A stretch of DNA of 64,000 nucleotides from NCBI RefSeq assembly GCF_000686525.1, contig NZ_JMKT01000011.1, positions 62,001 through 126,000 on the forward strand. The letters are read 5' to 3'. The first letter of the stretch is position 1. Every line of letters starts with the position of its first letter. The position numbers and the translations under genes were made by a program. The DNA is from Desulfonatronovibrio hydrogenovorans DSM 9292. Lineage in GTDB: Bacteria; Desulfobacterota; Desulfovibrionia; Desulfovibrionales; Desulfonatronovibrionaceae. The notes beneath the pieces are model-generated. The model saw nothing but the letters and a program-made list of their open reading frames with translations. It did no database searches and was not told where the DNA came from. This document shows, one piece after another, positions 54,581 to 63,028 of the stretch.

Positions 54581-54606
54581 GCAGGGCAGGGTGGTGCCTG
54601 CCCTGC
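54581..54606 (-). promoter_or_regulatory. Perfect hairpin between tail tube and tail chaperone genes
   Basis: GCAGGGCAGG and CCTGCCCTGC form a 10-bp perfect stem with a 6-nt loop. No T run follows on the minus strand. It may protect or process the mRNA 3' end of the abundant tail tube, or partly terminate. Confidence 0.6.
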
Positions 54607-54610
54607 AGTA

Positions 54611-55618
54611 TTACTCTGCAACCTCTATGGCAGGGCCGTCAGCGGTCAGGGTGCAGGCTGCCTGAATTGAGTCGCCAGCCGGAAATGTCCGGCTGATGCC
54701 AAGGATTCCCTGGGCCAGCAGGTGCGGAGCACGTAAGCGATGTGGATAAAACCTGAACCACAATTTTTGATTCTTAAGGGCCAACAAGGGGTCAGTCACC
54801 CCGTCTCTCAGATAGGCGGTAAAGCTGCCCTGGTTCAGAGCGCTTGAGCTTGCTCCGATGGCTCCTCCATATACCCCGGTCGAGGTCTGGCTATGGGTGG
54901 TTTCAGGTGGGATAAATTCAGAAGCAGGCTCAAGGTTTGCAAAAGATGGTGTGTAATATTCTGCAAACACGCTCTTGCATGTCCTGGTCACGCCGTTGTC
55001 ATCACTGTGTATTTCAGGCAATGCTGAAATAAACTCGATTTTTCCTTCTCCGTAATCCTCGGCATAAAGTGGAAAGTCGTATCTTTCAGTTGAAACACCG
55101 ACAACCTGCCTGACTGCATCAGCCGGGACAATCTCCGGATCAGATCCCTCAAGCCTGATCTGGGCAATCTCAATATGGCCTTCAGGAATCCAGGGTGGTC
55201 CGCCTGCCGTGCCACGGGTGCCGCTGAAAGCAGGGCCTTCATCCACACCAGAAACGATTGCAATTTCTCCTGCATCAGTAATGGTCACGCTGTTGATCCG
55301 GAATTTGTCCGTTGAATTAGTGGATCTCGTGACTGTCTGGGTGGCGATACTGGTCAGGTCAACCTGTTCTCCACCAAGATAAGCAGTTAGATTGCTGATA
55401 TCGATTTCATTGTTTCCTGAACCTGGGGTGACTGTTCCACCGGTGATCAGTCCGTCCGGCCTGACCACCGGTTCATAACCGGCCACTCCGGACCAAGGTG
55501 CATCTGAACTTGAAAATGTCTTATTATCATTGGTTGACAATGCCTCCATGGCCACAAATTCTTGCCCCGCTTCATACTGGATAAGGGCTTGATCTGCCTG
55601 ATTTGCTCGTAATGACAT
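54611..55618 (-). CDS. Phage major tail (tube) protein
   Basis: 335 residues, beta-rich: KFRINSVTITDAGEIAIVSGVD, GHIEIAQIRLEGSDPEI, GEGKIEFISALPEIHSDD, and the tail-tube type AACTLTADGPAIEVAE at the end. Placed between the tail terminator-like and chaperone genes, it is the expected tube subunit. Family assignment rests on position and overall pattern. A strong hairpin follows the stop. Confidence 0.65.
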   Translation of the reverse strand: MSLRANQADQALIQYEAGQEFVAMEALSTNDNKTFSSSDAPWSGVAGYEPVVRPDGLITGGTVTPGSGNNEIDISNLTAYLGGEQVDLTSIATQTVTRSTNSTDKFRINSVTITDAGEIAIVSGVDEGPAFSGTRGTAGGPPWIPEGHIEIAQIRLEGSDPEIVPADAVRQVVGVSTERYDFPLYAEDYGEGKIEFISALPEIHSDDNGVTRTCKSVFAEYYTPSFANLEPASEFIPPETTHSQTSTGVYGGAIGASSSALNQGSFTAYLRDGVTDPLLALKNQKLWFRFYPHRLRAPHLLAQGILGISRTFPAGDSIQAACTLTADGPAIEVAE

Positions 55619-55636
55619 GATAATATCCTCCGTAAG

Positions 55637-56098
55637 TTATTCGTTGTTGCATGGATTGCCTGTTGCTGTTTCGAACGTAACAGTAATGGTTACAGCTATG
55701 GTGATAAGGGCCGGGCCAAGTTCAGACGGGTAATCAACAATTCCCCCGCCAGTGTAGATCAGGGCCACATAATCGTCACCGATTTGGATTTCACCACCGT
55801 CAAAACATGCTTTGTGAAGCTCTCCAAAAGCCGGTTCTCCAATATCAAACGCCTCCTTGCCATCTGCCAGGGAAAGCAGGGCAGACACATCAATTTGCAT
55901 TGTACGCAGATCCGTACCGTACCTGGTACGTTCTGATGTTTCTGTCCCGGCTACAATTGTGACCACCGGCAAGGGGTCTTCATCCGGGTCAAATATTGTC
56001 CTGCCAGCATGAATTTCCGGCTCAAACTCTGCCCAGGAATATGATTGTAGCCTGGCTTTCAGGGTCTCGATAATTTGCTGTCTGACTGTCATCCCCAT
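55637..56098 (-). CDS. Phage tail terminator-like protein (gpU position)
   Basis: 153 residues. RQQIIETLKARLQSYSW at the start, LPVVTIVAGTETSE, IDVSALLSLAD and a C-terminal ITIAVTITVTFETATGNP fit the tail completion / terminator fold. It is located between minor tail Z-like and tail tube genes, the gpU slot in lambda. It overlaps the upstream gene by 10 nt. Confidence 0.6.
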   Translation of the reverse strand: MGMTVRQQIIETLKARLQSYSWAEFEPEIHAGRTIFDPDEDPLPVVTIVAGTETSERTRYGTDLRTMQIDVSALLSLADGKEAFDIGEPAFGELHKACFDGGEIQIGDDYVALIYTGGGIVDYPSELGPALITIAVTITVTFETATGNPCNNE

Positions 56099-56688
56099 TT
56101 TCCCTGTTGTTTGCGAAATTCAGCATCAATTTCTCGTTGGATGTTCGTGTCCAGCCGCCTGGCAACTTCGGTCTGGATTCGAGTCCAGTTTTCCGGTGAA
56201 TTGTACAGCACTTCGGGATGGGCCGTGGTTATGGCCTGGATCGGATATCTGGGAACAAGCCTGGAAATCTGCTTCGGTGGGTCGCCTTGTCTGCGGAAGA
56301 CTATCTGCTTGCCGCTGATTCTTCCTGATGCCTTGAACGCCCTGGGAATCACGCGTCGGCCTGTACTTTTTCGGACATCAACGCTAATCCCTTTTTTTGT
56401 CTGTCTGGTTCCAGTGATGTCAGTCAGATGAACAGGTCCGCCTTTCGACTGAACATGGCCTCTGATGTTCTGCCGAGTAGCCTTGGCAATGGTGATGCGC
56501 TTTCTTAGGGCAGCTGCCTTGTAATTGTACCGTTCTCTGATAATTGAAACCAGGTCCGTCTTTACGCCGGTCATGGCCTTGTTCAGAGCCCGGACTGCAA
56601 CCCAGGGCATTTCATTGGCCATGTAGTTAAGGTCGCGCTGGGCAGATCTGATATCGTCTGATGATATGCTGATAGTCGGCTGCATCAC
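56089..56688 (-). CDS. Prophage minor tail protein Z-like
   Basis: 199 residues. MANEMPWVAVRALNKAMTGVKTDLVSIIRERYNYKAAALRKRITIAKATR is typical of gpZ; later KASGRISGKQIVFRR and ENWTRIQTEVARRLDTNIQREIDAEFRKQ. In lambda, gpZ completes the tail terminator end that joins the head. It starts within the 3' end of the connector gene. Confidence 0.75.
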   Translation of the reverse strand: MMQPTISISSDDIRSAQRDLNYMANEMPWVAVRALNKAMTGVKTDLVSIIRERYNYKAAALRKRITIAKATRQNIRGHVQSKGGPVHLTDITGTRQTKKGISVDVRKSTGRRVIPRAFKASGRISGKQIVFRRQGDPPKQISRLVPRYPIQAITTAHPEVLYNSPENWTRIQTEVARRLDTNIQREIDAEFRKQQGKWG

Positions 56689-57008
56689 ACACCATAGTTC
56701 AAGTTCTTGGTTTCACGGTCCACCTGCAGTGTCCAAAGACCGGCATCAAGACTGGGTATCCCGACCACATGGTAGACATGTCCACCATGGGTGATCCTGT
56801 CCCCTTGTTTGCAGACAGCCACTTGATCCGCCTGGACATACAGGGTTAAACTGGTGACAATCACTCCAGGGGTCCCTGCGGATTGGAGCATTGCTTCATC
56901 TGGTATGATTTCAACAGGTTCTCCATTGTAGGTTGCCTCTTCTGCAAATTCGTCCTGGTTAAAAAAAACCTCAGCCAGGTCTGATTTTATCTGGTCTTTA
57001 AATTCCAT
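56685..57008 (-). CDS. Phage head-tail connector (gpFII-like)
   Basis: 107 residues from ATG 57008 (a longer frame overlaps the lysis gene and is rejected). MEFKDQIKSDLAEVFFNQDEFAEEATYNG, then EIIPDEAMLQ, GVIVTSLTLYVQADQV and GDRITHGGHVYHVVGIPSLDAGLWTLQ match the small beta-barrel connector ATP-binding-sugar-like / gpFII type. It lies at the joint between head and tail gene blocks, as expected. Confidence 0.7.
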   Translation of the reverse strand: MEFKDQIKSDLAEVFFNQDEFAEEATYNGEPVEIIPDEAMLQSAGTPGVIVTSLTLYVQADQVAVCKQGDRITHGGHVYHVVGIPSLDAGLWTLQVDRETKNLNYGV

Positions 57009-57012
57009 TTTT

Positions 57013-57483
57013 TTACCGGTAAAACAGTTTACTCGCCTCAAAATGCCGATCCCAATAGCTACCTCTCCAGTGGGTAGCTTTGGTCGGTCCGGTGCTTGAT
57101 CCTGAGTGCCAGAACTCGGGTTGCTCAATGTGCATCCCCAGATGGCCGTAAGGTCTGCTCGGCTGCAGCGTCCACCAGACAACATAGCCGCATTTCGCCT
57201 CTGACCAGTGCTGATCCGGACCTGGAGTGGACAGGTAATAGCGTTGGCTTGTTGTCCGGGGGACAGGGCGGCCGATGAGTTTGGAAACCTTAAAAATTGC
57301 TCCAGAACAATCAAATCCACCAGCTGCAAAAGAGTTTCCACCCCAAACATATGGAGTGCCTTCAATGGTCAGCCATGCCTCCTGAATATCCTGGCAAAGG
57401 TCAGAAGCTTGCGCTGGCGATGACGAGTGACAGCCCCAGAATAAAAGAGGCAACAACAAGACCCAGGGCCATAGGATTTTCAT
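57013..57483 (-). CDS. NlpC/P60 peptidase, likely phage endolysin
   Basis: 156 residues. An N-terminal hydrophobic stretch with lipobox-like LFWGC suggests signal-anchored export. NlpC/P60 motifs are GTPYVWGGNS, FDCSGAIFKVSKLIG (catalytic Cys) and GHLGMHIEQPEFWHS (catalytic His). It would cut peptide stems of peptidoglycan. It is grouped with holin-like and spanin genes, so lysis is its probable job, with a signal-arrest or lipoprotein route to the periplasm. Confidence 0.8.
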   Translation of the reverse strand: MKILWPWVLLLPLLFWGCHSSSPAQASDLCQDIQEAWLTIEGTPYVWGGNSFAAGGFDCSGAIFKVSKLIGRPVPRTTSQRYYLSTPGPDQHWSEAKCGYVVWWTLQPSRPYGHLGMHIEQPEFWHSGSSTGPTKATHWRGSYWDRHFEASKLFYR

Positions 57484-57604
57484 AGAGCTTGTCCCAAATG
57501 TTATAGGCTTGACGTTTGTTCACCACCCAGATCCCGCTGATGAGCAGGACCGCGCCCAGCAGTCCAGCAAGCAGGCTGGTCAACAGATAAAGCTGAATAC
57601 TCAT
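57401..57604 (-). CDS. Holin-like membrane protein
   Basis: 67 residues from ATG 57604, which overlaps the Rz1-like stop by ATGA. Two membrane segments (LYLLTSLLAGLLGAVLLISGIW and MALGLVVASFILGLSLVIAS) with a charged loop between. Small size, two segments and its place next to endolysin and spanins indicate a class II holin. It overlaps the endolysin start. Confidence 0.65.
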   Translation of the reverse strand: MSIQLYLLTSLLAGLLGAVLLISGIWVVNKRQAYNIWDKLYENPMALGLVVASFILGLSLVIASASF

Positions 57605-57906
57605 TTGACTTCCTCCTGCCATAATTGGATCATGTCTTTATCCTGGTTATGTTTTTCTATGATCTCCAGCAGATCAATTGCATAATGCAGCAGGTCACTG
57701 TTGGTTTCGCCATCAAATTCAAGGGGATGACGCTTGACAAGCCAGGCAGCTGGAGGGGTCATGTAGATATACTCAGTCTTGGTAACTGTCTGGATCTGTG
57801 GCTTGCCGCAGCCGCTCAACAATAGGAGCAGGCAAAGGATCAAGAGCCCATTTCCGGGCTTCCAGTTCCAAACTATGCATGTCCTGTCTGAGTGTCTGAT
57901 ACTCAT
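57601..57906 (-). CDS. Rz1-like outer-membrane spanin lipoprotein
   Basis: 101 residues. A hydrophobic start with lipobox LLSGC, then mature Gly-Lys-Pro-Gln and Pro-containing sequence (YIYMTPPAAWLVKRHP). It starts inside the Rz-like gene in another frame (134-nt overlap) and extends past it, the typical Rz/Rz1 nesting. The lipidated spanin joins the inner-membrane spanin to fuse the membranes at lysis. Confidence 0.75.
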   Translation of the reverse strand: MSIRHSDRTCIVWNWKPGNGLLILCLLLLLSGCGKPQIQTVTKTEYIYMTPPAAWLVKRHPLEFDGETNSDLLHYAIDLLEIIEKHNQDKDMIQLWQEEVK

Positions 57907-58168
57907 GTTTTAACTCCTGAACCTGCAATTCACGCAGAGCAAATAGCCTTTCAATGCGCTCTCGCTCAGCTTCGATTTCAGATATCCTTTGTTCCATGTC
58001 TTTAAGATCCTGTATCTGCTGTATGATAATCTGGGCCTGTCTACCGGTCTCTCTTAGGGCGTCTTCGAAGCGCCACCAGACAAAACCGGCTACACCGGCT
58101 AGTAAGAAAACCATAATCAAAGGAATGATGATTTTTTTAGATTTAAATATGGCGAAAAGGCCCATCAT
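57773..58168 (-). CDS. Rz-like inner-membrane spanin
   Basis: 131 residues. One N-terminal membrane segment (IIIPLIMVFLLAGVAGFVWW) is followed by a long coiled coil (about residues 38-115: ETGRQAQIIIQQIQDLKDMEQRI, EAERERIERLFALRELQVQEL). This is the inner spanin form. Its 3' part overlaps the Rz1-like gene. Confidence 0.75.
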   Translation of the reverse strand: MMGLFAIFKSKKIIIPLIMVFLLAGVAGFVWWRFEDALRETGRQAQIIIQQIQDLKDMEQRISEIEAERERIERLFALRELQVQELKHEYQTLRQDMHSLELEARKWALDPLPAPIVERLRQATDPDSYQD

Positions 58169-58431
58169 TATTGACCATTTCCTTCATTCAGTATTTTTGA
58201 CCGGATCTCAGGCGTAAGATCAGGCATATAGCTGACCAGGCTTCGAAGCATCTTGAACTGAATGTTTGAAGTTTTATCCAGCTTTCTCAACTGGTCATGC
58301 AGTTCATTTACAGTCTGTTTGTATAAATCTTTGCGGACAAAACAGCGAAGCATGACAAAAATGGTGCTGACCACCCCTAAAATCATAGAGACCAAGCCGA
58401 TTAAGATTGCTTCCAGGCCGGTGAAAGTCAT
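58168..58431 (-). CDS. Small membrane protein of the lysis cassette
   Basis: 87 residues. One N-terminal membrane segment (LEAILIGLVSMILGVVSTIFVML) then a cytoplasmic-type helix (DLYKQTVNELHDQLRKLDKTS). It could be a holin or antiholin, or a DUF-type phage membrane protein. It overlaps its upstream gene by 4 nt and abuts the Rz-like gene. Confidence 0.55.
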   Translation of the reverse strand: MTFTGLEAILIGLVSMILGVVSTIFVMLRCFVRKDLYKQTVNELHDQLRKLDKTSNIQFKMLRSLVSYMPDLTPEIRSKILNEGNGQ

Positions 58432-58592
58432 TTATTTGTGTCCTTTGTTTTGTGCTGAAACAGCCATTCATATTTCTTGCAGATCCGTTCGGCCTGGACT
58501 CGGCTGATTCCAAATCCTCTGAGTCTGCAAAACAGGTGCAGGCTGTTGGTGTTGTGCTGCCACCAATTTATGGCTTTACGTTTCCAGTTCAT
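58428..58592 (-). CDS. Small basic phage protein
   Basis: 54 residues from ATG 58592, after AAAGGA. Contains NWKRKAINWWQHNTNSLHLFCRLRGFGISRVQAERICKKYEWLF. No family recognised. It lies between the decoration protein and the lysis genes. Confidence 0.45.
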   Translation of the reverse strand: MNWKRKAINWWQHNTNSLHLFCRLRGFGISRVQAERICKKYEWLFQHKTKDTNK

Positions 58593-58659
58593 TTTCCTTT
58601 GTGTCCCGACCGGGCGGGAGGTAGTGAATAACCCGGCCGGAACTGGCGGTGGAGTGTGG

Positions 58660-59010
58660 TTAAATGCCAACGTTAATCTTGATCAGACAAGTGGTGGCGG
58701 CACTGGCAGCGTCCTCGTATGCAATGCCAATGCAGGGCAGCTCAGGCTCAGATCCGGGTGTATTGGAAACCTTGCCTGTGGTAGCGTTCCAGTACACCTT
58801 TTTTCCCTGATCCAGTTCTTTTCCGGAGGGATCGGCTTCCTTGTCCAATTCCCAGACGTTTTCGATGGCGGCTGATCCCTTCTTAGTGTTATCGATATCG
58901 GTGATGCACACTGCTGCAATGTCCCCGACAATGACCAGTTCGCCGGATTTCAAGTCTGTGCCGGCAGTAATATCCATTACCCTGCCTTCGTATCTGTAAT
59001 TAGTGGCCAT
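58660..59010 (-). CDS. Capsid decoration protein (DUF2190-like)
   Basis: 116 residues, all beta: YEGRVMDITAGTDLKSGELVIVGDIAAVCITDI, GSAAIENVWELDKEAD, GKKVYWNATTGKVSN, CIGIAYEDAASAATTCLIKINV. This matches DUF2190/capsid cement proteins that follow major capsid genes. Located 53 nt after the capsid stop. Confidence 0.75.
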   Translation of the reverse strand: MATNYRYEGRVMDITAGTDLKSGELVIVGDIAAVCITDIDNTKKGSAAIENVWELDKEADPSGKELDQGKKVYWNATTGKVSNTPGSEPELPCIGIAYEDAASAATTCLIKINVGI

Positions 59011-59062
59011 GACTTATTCCTCATGCATTGCGGAGCGGTTTTATGCTCCGGTTAAGGTTTGG

Positions 59063-61288
59063 TTATGCAGTGCCGTCGTTCAGGACCAGGGTTCTGAATT
59101 CCATGGCTCCGACGCCAAAGAAGTGGCGGATTTTCCATTCAATGGCATCACTGGTGAATGCTTCCCGTTCCATGATCTGGGGCTGTTCGTATCCATCCAG
59201 ATAAGCCACCTCAAAAGTGTCAAACTGGGCAGGGTCGGCGATTATGTACCATCCAAGGCCGGAAAAGACGTCCAAAAGGTACGGTTCGACTATGGATACA
59301 AACTTGCCCTGCATGGGGTTGAGCACTCCGGAATTCTTATCGTCAGTTACACTGGCCGCACTTCTGAGCAGGACATCAGTGACCATCTCTTTTTTGGGCG
59401 ATACAAGCAGGAACCTGGGCTCGATATTCAGTCTGGATCCCTTAAGGCCTTTCTGGGCGCGCATGAGCTGGCGGGCTGCATCCAGATTCTCAGCGGTAAT
59501 GGCTCTGCCAGTTTGCAGCAGGTTTTTATGGACCGTGGTTTTGAAAAGCTGCCTGTTGTCGCTCATGGTCGGGCCATGATTGTTGCTGCCACTGGTAAGC
59601 AGGCTGTACACCAGCTCGTTTTCTTTTCTGCGGGCTGCTGAGCCAAGCAGCCTGGGCAGCCTGGTAAAGGCACGCAGGTCATCATTGACAATGGATTCAA
59701 AGGTCAGCTTGACGATTTTTCCATATTTGAACACCCTGTATTTTTCTGCGGAGTCTTTGAGATCCCCATACTTGTATTCCCCGGCCTCGCTGACCAGATC
59801 CAGGTCGGGGGCTTCAGACAAGGACACATTGTACATGTCCTTGAAATCTGTTGCCGGGACCCTGTTGGTCCAGGCAGGATAGGTGACCGGAATCTCCTCA
59901 TACGATTTCTGCAGGGTCTTGTTGGCAGCATCCCGGAATATCTCTGGAAAGTCGCTGGTGGTCATGGTCATCTGCCTGCTGTTGAACACGAAGTCCGCAA
60001 CCATGCGCCGGGAGTGCAGGCTGGAAACATCGTGGCCAGACCTCATCAGAGACTCACGGATTATCTGGGCTATCTCGTAGCCCATGAGCTGTTTTGCTCC
60101 GGCAGTGGGTTTTTCAATGTGCAGGCCAGCGCGCATAACCAGGGCATCGACAGCCGCGGACTTGAATTTCTCGTTTTCGGTTTCACCCGACTGGATGCGC
60201 CCGGCACCAATGGGCGGGTTGGTTTCTGCCATCTTGGCAAAGATTTTTTCCCTGGCCGCATCAAGGGTGGTATCGTTTTCAATAAGCTCTTCGGCAAAGG
60301 CCTCCTTAAGGCCTGCCAGGCGAACGGCCTGACGAATTTCTTTTTGGCGGGTCTTTTCAGCCTTTCTTTCCTCGGAGCGGATCTTTTTTTGATCATCGCT
60401 GGAAAGATCGCCTCTTGCCAAAAGGTCCTTCATGAACTGCAGGGCCTGTTCATCGGTCGCATCCTTGGCCAGGCCCTTGGCCTCCAACAGTTTTCTGAGT
60501 TCTGGATTCATTTTCTCTTCCTCCGTTTTTATGTTGTTAACGCGGGCGCTGGCCGCACGCTGTAACGTCTGCGGTGTGGCTTTTCTGTCTGGAGCCTTCC
60601 CTGGAGCCCGGTCAAAAATTGATAGGTCAAACATTGCCTGTGCTGCCTGAGTATCAGGATTATTGCCGTCAAGCTGGTCAGCAAATCCTGCCTCGATGGC
60701 CTCTAACCCAGTGAACCATGTTTCCTGGTGCATCCAGCCCCGGATCTGGCCCAGGTCCTTACCGGAACGCTCAGCATAAATTTCAGACATAACTGTCTCA
60801 ATCTTGTCCAAAAGGTCAGCTTCTTTGCGCAGATCCTCGGCCGTACCGATCATTAAAGCCCAAGGGTCGTGGATCATAAAGAATGCCGACCTGGGCATAA
60901 TGATGGTCTGGCCGACCATGGCAATGATCGAGGCCATACTGGCGGCCAGGCCGTCTATGTAGACATTGATTTTTGCAGAATGGTTCTTAAGCCAGTTGTA
61001 AATAGCGGTACCTTCAAACACAGATCCGCCAGGGCTGTTGATATGCAGATTGATTTCGGTCACGTCTTTAGGCACTGCATCAACAATGTCCTGAGCTTCG
61101 ATCCATGGCCAGCCAATGACGTCATAGATGTACAGATCAACGGTCTGTCCGTCGGACCGGGCAATGTGCTGGCCGAAATTCTTGGGAGCATCCGGGTCTT
61201 TGCGCAAGGCTATGATTTTTTCGGCTATGCTCTGCTTCCTTTCCGCATTAGCCTGGATTTTTGCTATCTTATTAATGGGAAAAGGCAT
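59063..61288 (-). CDS. Prohead protease / scaffold / major capsid protein fusion
   Basis: 741 residues. Residues 1-230 are a ClpP-like protease: NLHINSPGGSVFEGTAIYNWL, catalytic Ser in GLAASMASIIAM, His in MIHDPWAL. Residues about 255-370 are charged and helical (scaffold-like: QFMKDLLARGDLSSDDQKKIRSEERKAEKTRQKEIRQ). Residues about 375-741 are an HK97-fold capsid protein (AGLHIEKPTAGAKQ, FRDAANKTLQKSYEEIPVTYPAW). The family of fused protease and capsid is known in tailed phages. An internal start with a good ribosome site lies at the scaffold boundary. It follows the portal gene directly. Confidence 0.88.
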   Translation of the reverse strand: MPFPINKIAKIQANAERKQSIAEKIIALRKDPDAPKNFGQHIARSDGQTVDLYIYDVIGWPWIEAQDIVDAVPKDVTEINLHINSPGGSVFEGTAIYNWLKNHSAKINVYIDGLAASMASIIAMVGQTIIMPRSAFFMIHDPWALMIGTAEDLRKEADLLDKIETVMSEIYAERSGKDLGQIRGWMHQETWFTGLEAIEAGFADQLDGNNPDTQAAQAMFDLSIFDRAPGKAPDRKATPQTLQRAASARVNNIKTEEEKMNPELRKLLEAKGLAKDATDEQALQFMKDLLARGDLSSDDQKKIRSEERKAEKTRQKEIRQAVRLAGLKEAFAEELIENDTTLDAAREKIFAKMAETNPPIGAGRIQSGETENEKFKSAAVDALVMRAGLHIEKPTAGAKQLMGYEIAQIIRESLMRSGHDVSSLHSRRMVADFVFNSRQMTMTTSDFPEIFRDAANKTLQKSYEEIPVTYPAWTNRVPATDFKDMYNVSLSEAPDLDLVSEAGEYKYGDLKDSAEKYRVFKYGKIVKLTFESIVNDDLRAFTRLPRLLGSAARRKENELVYSLLTSGSNNHGPTMSDNRQLFKTTVHKNLLQTGRAITAENLDAARQLMRAQKGLKGSRLNIEPRFLLVSPKKEMVTDVLLRSAASVTDDKNSGVLNPMQGKFVSIVEPYLLDVFSGLGWYIIADPAQFDTFEVAYLDGYEQPQIMEREAFTSDAIEWKIRHFFGVGAMEFRTLVLNDGTA
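60509..60524 (-). promoter_or_regulatory. Internal ribosome binding site within the protease-capsid fusion gene
   Basis: GGAGG at 60520-60524 (minus strand) is 8 nt before in-frame ATG 60511. Translation from here gives 482 residues: scaffold plus capsid without the protease, similar in logic to the lambda C/Nu3 nested start. Confidence 0.6.
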
Positions 61289-61290
61289 GG

Positions 61291-62799
61291 CTATTCCTCC
61301 GTAGCGTTAAGTTTTTTCTCTTTAAGAATGGCCTCTTCCTCGGCCAGCTCTTCTATTTCCTCGTCCCAGTCCAATCCTCGCTCAGCTGCCAGACGGCGGC
61401 GGTTGGTAATCTTCATCCCGAGTTCAAGTTGTGCTCCCCGGGCATCTTTTTGGGGGTCGATCCATGGCCAGCCAGGGTTCTGCCACTGGACAGGGACCCT
61501 TTGCGGCAGGCTGCCCAGCATCTGGGCCAAGCGGGCATAGTCTATCCAAGACTTCCAGACCCAGTTGTTGGGGTGTCGGTTCAGAAAAAACTGCATTTTG
61601 CGGTAGCCGCGCCGTTCTTCCAGAATCGCCTGTCTAGCGCTGGAGTATGTTGACCCTTCATAGTCGTTGGAGAAATTTTCATAAGAAAGTCCTGACCCGG
61701 TGGATGCGGACTTAAGGCTGGTCTTGGTGAACGGTTCGTAGGTCTGACCGGGGCGGTTGTACTGTGCGGCGCTGATCTTCATGCCTATGGGCAAAACATC
61801 GATGCGTCCCGGCTCCATATATTTGGGAATATCTGCAATGCTGGGTGTGTCCTGGTCGGTGCCTGCAAGGGGGTGGGTCATCTGATGTTCTGCATAGGGC
61901 GACTCAATGAAGATGCCGAAGGCCGCGGCCAGGCGGGCGGCTATGCGCTCAGAGCTCTGGTACTCGCTGAAGTCACGCATTTCCATGATGATGGATGCCA
62001 GCCAGGACACACCTCGGCCCTGGGAGGCCCGGCGGCGGTGAAAGACATGTTTGATTTCAGTAGCTGGAATGCGAACAGATTCGTTGAAAGTGGATCCCCA
62101 GAGACAGTCACCTGGATGTTCCTTAAACATCCAGTAAGCCACGGGGCGTCCTTGAAGGTTATATTCAATGCCATTTTTGACCTTGTTTCCGCTGCTCCCT
62201 GTCTCGTTTTTACTGCTGTCAAGAAAATCTGTTTCCAGGATCTCAAGGCCAAGAGGGACCAACCCTTTTTCCCGCAGATCCTCGTCCCAGAAGCGATGCA
62301 GAAAGAACTCTCCCTCAATCCATGAATGCCGGACAAAGAGTTCCTGAAGGTCGTAAAAGTTGACCAGATCGTCCTCTGCCCAAAGCTGGAACCCCTCTTC
62401 GATACGGTCATTATGTGCCTTATGCAGCTTTCCGTCTGATGTTTTCAGGCGGGCCTGGGGAAAGATTCCGGTATAAACCACATTGTTGCAGATTTTATTG
62501 ATAGCTCCGGAAACATGGCTAGAGTTGCGTTCCAGATCACGAGCCCGGGCCAGAAGTCTTGTTCGGTCACGAGCCAGGACAGCGTCGGCTGATTTGTTTG
62601 GAGGGTTCCAGCCTTGATCCGGACCTTTTGGCGAAGCTCCGGTATAATGGGAAAGGACAGCTCTGGAGTGCAGGAAATTCAGTGCGGCTCTGGGGGCAAA
62701 CAGGCCGATGGCCTTGGCAACATACCTGGACCAGGGATCAGTCTTGAGCCGGGGATTGCTTTGCCTGGGATCAACCACGATGTCCCCCGAAGATGACAT
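61291..62799 (-). CDS. Phage portal protein (lambda B family)
   Basis: About 502 residues from ATG 62799 (a TTG 62832 start is possible). Motifs are RDLERNSSHVSGAINKICNNVVYTGI, AEDDLVNFYDLQELFVRHSWIEGEFFLHRF, EIKHVFHRRRASQGRGVSWLASIIMEM and GSGLSYENFSNDYEGSTYSSARQAILEERRGYRKMQ, all of the lambda-type portal. It forms the dodecameric ring for DNA packaging. Upstream terminase is beyond the window or separated by the HicAB genes. Confidence 0.93.
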   Translation of the reverse strand: MSSSGDIVVDPRQSNPRLKTDPWSRYVAKAIGLFAPRAALNFLHSRAVLSHYTGASPKGPDQGWNPPNKSADAVLARDRTRLLARARDLERNSSHVSGAINKICNNVVYTGIFPQARLKTSDGKLHKAHNDRIEEGFQLWAEDDLVNFYDLQELFVRHSWIEGEFFLHRFWDEDLREKGLVPLGLEILETDFLDSSKNETGSSGNKVKNGIEYNLQGRPVAYWMFKEHPGDCLWGSTFNESVRIPATEIKHVFHRRRASQGRGVSWLASIIMEMRDFSEYQSSERIAARLAAAFGIFIESPYAEHQMTHPLAGTDQDTPSIADIPKYMEPGRIDVLPIGMKISAAQYNRPGQTYEPFTKTSLKSASTGSGLSYENFSNDYEGSTYSSARQAILEERRGYRKMQFFLNRHPNNWVWKSWIDYARLAQMLGSLPQRVPVQWQNPGWPWIDPQKDARGAQLELGMKITNRRRLAAERGLDWDEEIEELAEEEAILKEKKLNATEE

Positions 62800-62995
62800 G
62801 TCCGGTATTGATCCGGCCTTTGCGCTGAACAATGGCTATTCTGGCTTCCAGCTCTGTTATTTTTTTTTCAATTTCGGCCAGGTCCGGTCGGCGTAATCGC
62901 CTGGAGCCGATAGCATACTCCTGCCCAATGAGGATTTTTTCACGGGCTGCCCGGTACAGGGCAAGGTCGTTTTGAAGGGTGGTAAGGTTTGCCAT
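62771..62995 (-). CDS. gpW-like head-tail joining protein
   Basis: 74 residues. LTTLQNDLALYRAAREKILIGQEYAIGSRRLRRPDLAEIEKKITELEARI is the pattern of small phage proteins encoded just before portal genes, lambda gpW or similar (DUF6148-like). It overlaps the portal start by 29 nt. Confidence 0.75.
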   Translation of the reverse strand: MANLTTLQNDLALYRAAREKILIGQEYAIGSRRLRRPDLAEIEKKITELEARIAIVQRKGRINTGHVIFGGHRG

Positions 62996-63028
62996 GCCTC
63001 ACGCATGACAGGGAAAAGAGGGGATGTC

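Noticed and set aside
56685-57365. 226-residue form of the connector protein
   Set aside because: The first 119 residues lie antisense-frame within the endolysin gene and look random; ATG 57008 gives a normal-sized connector.
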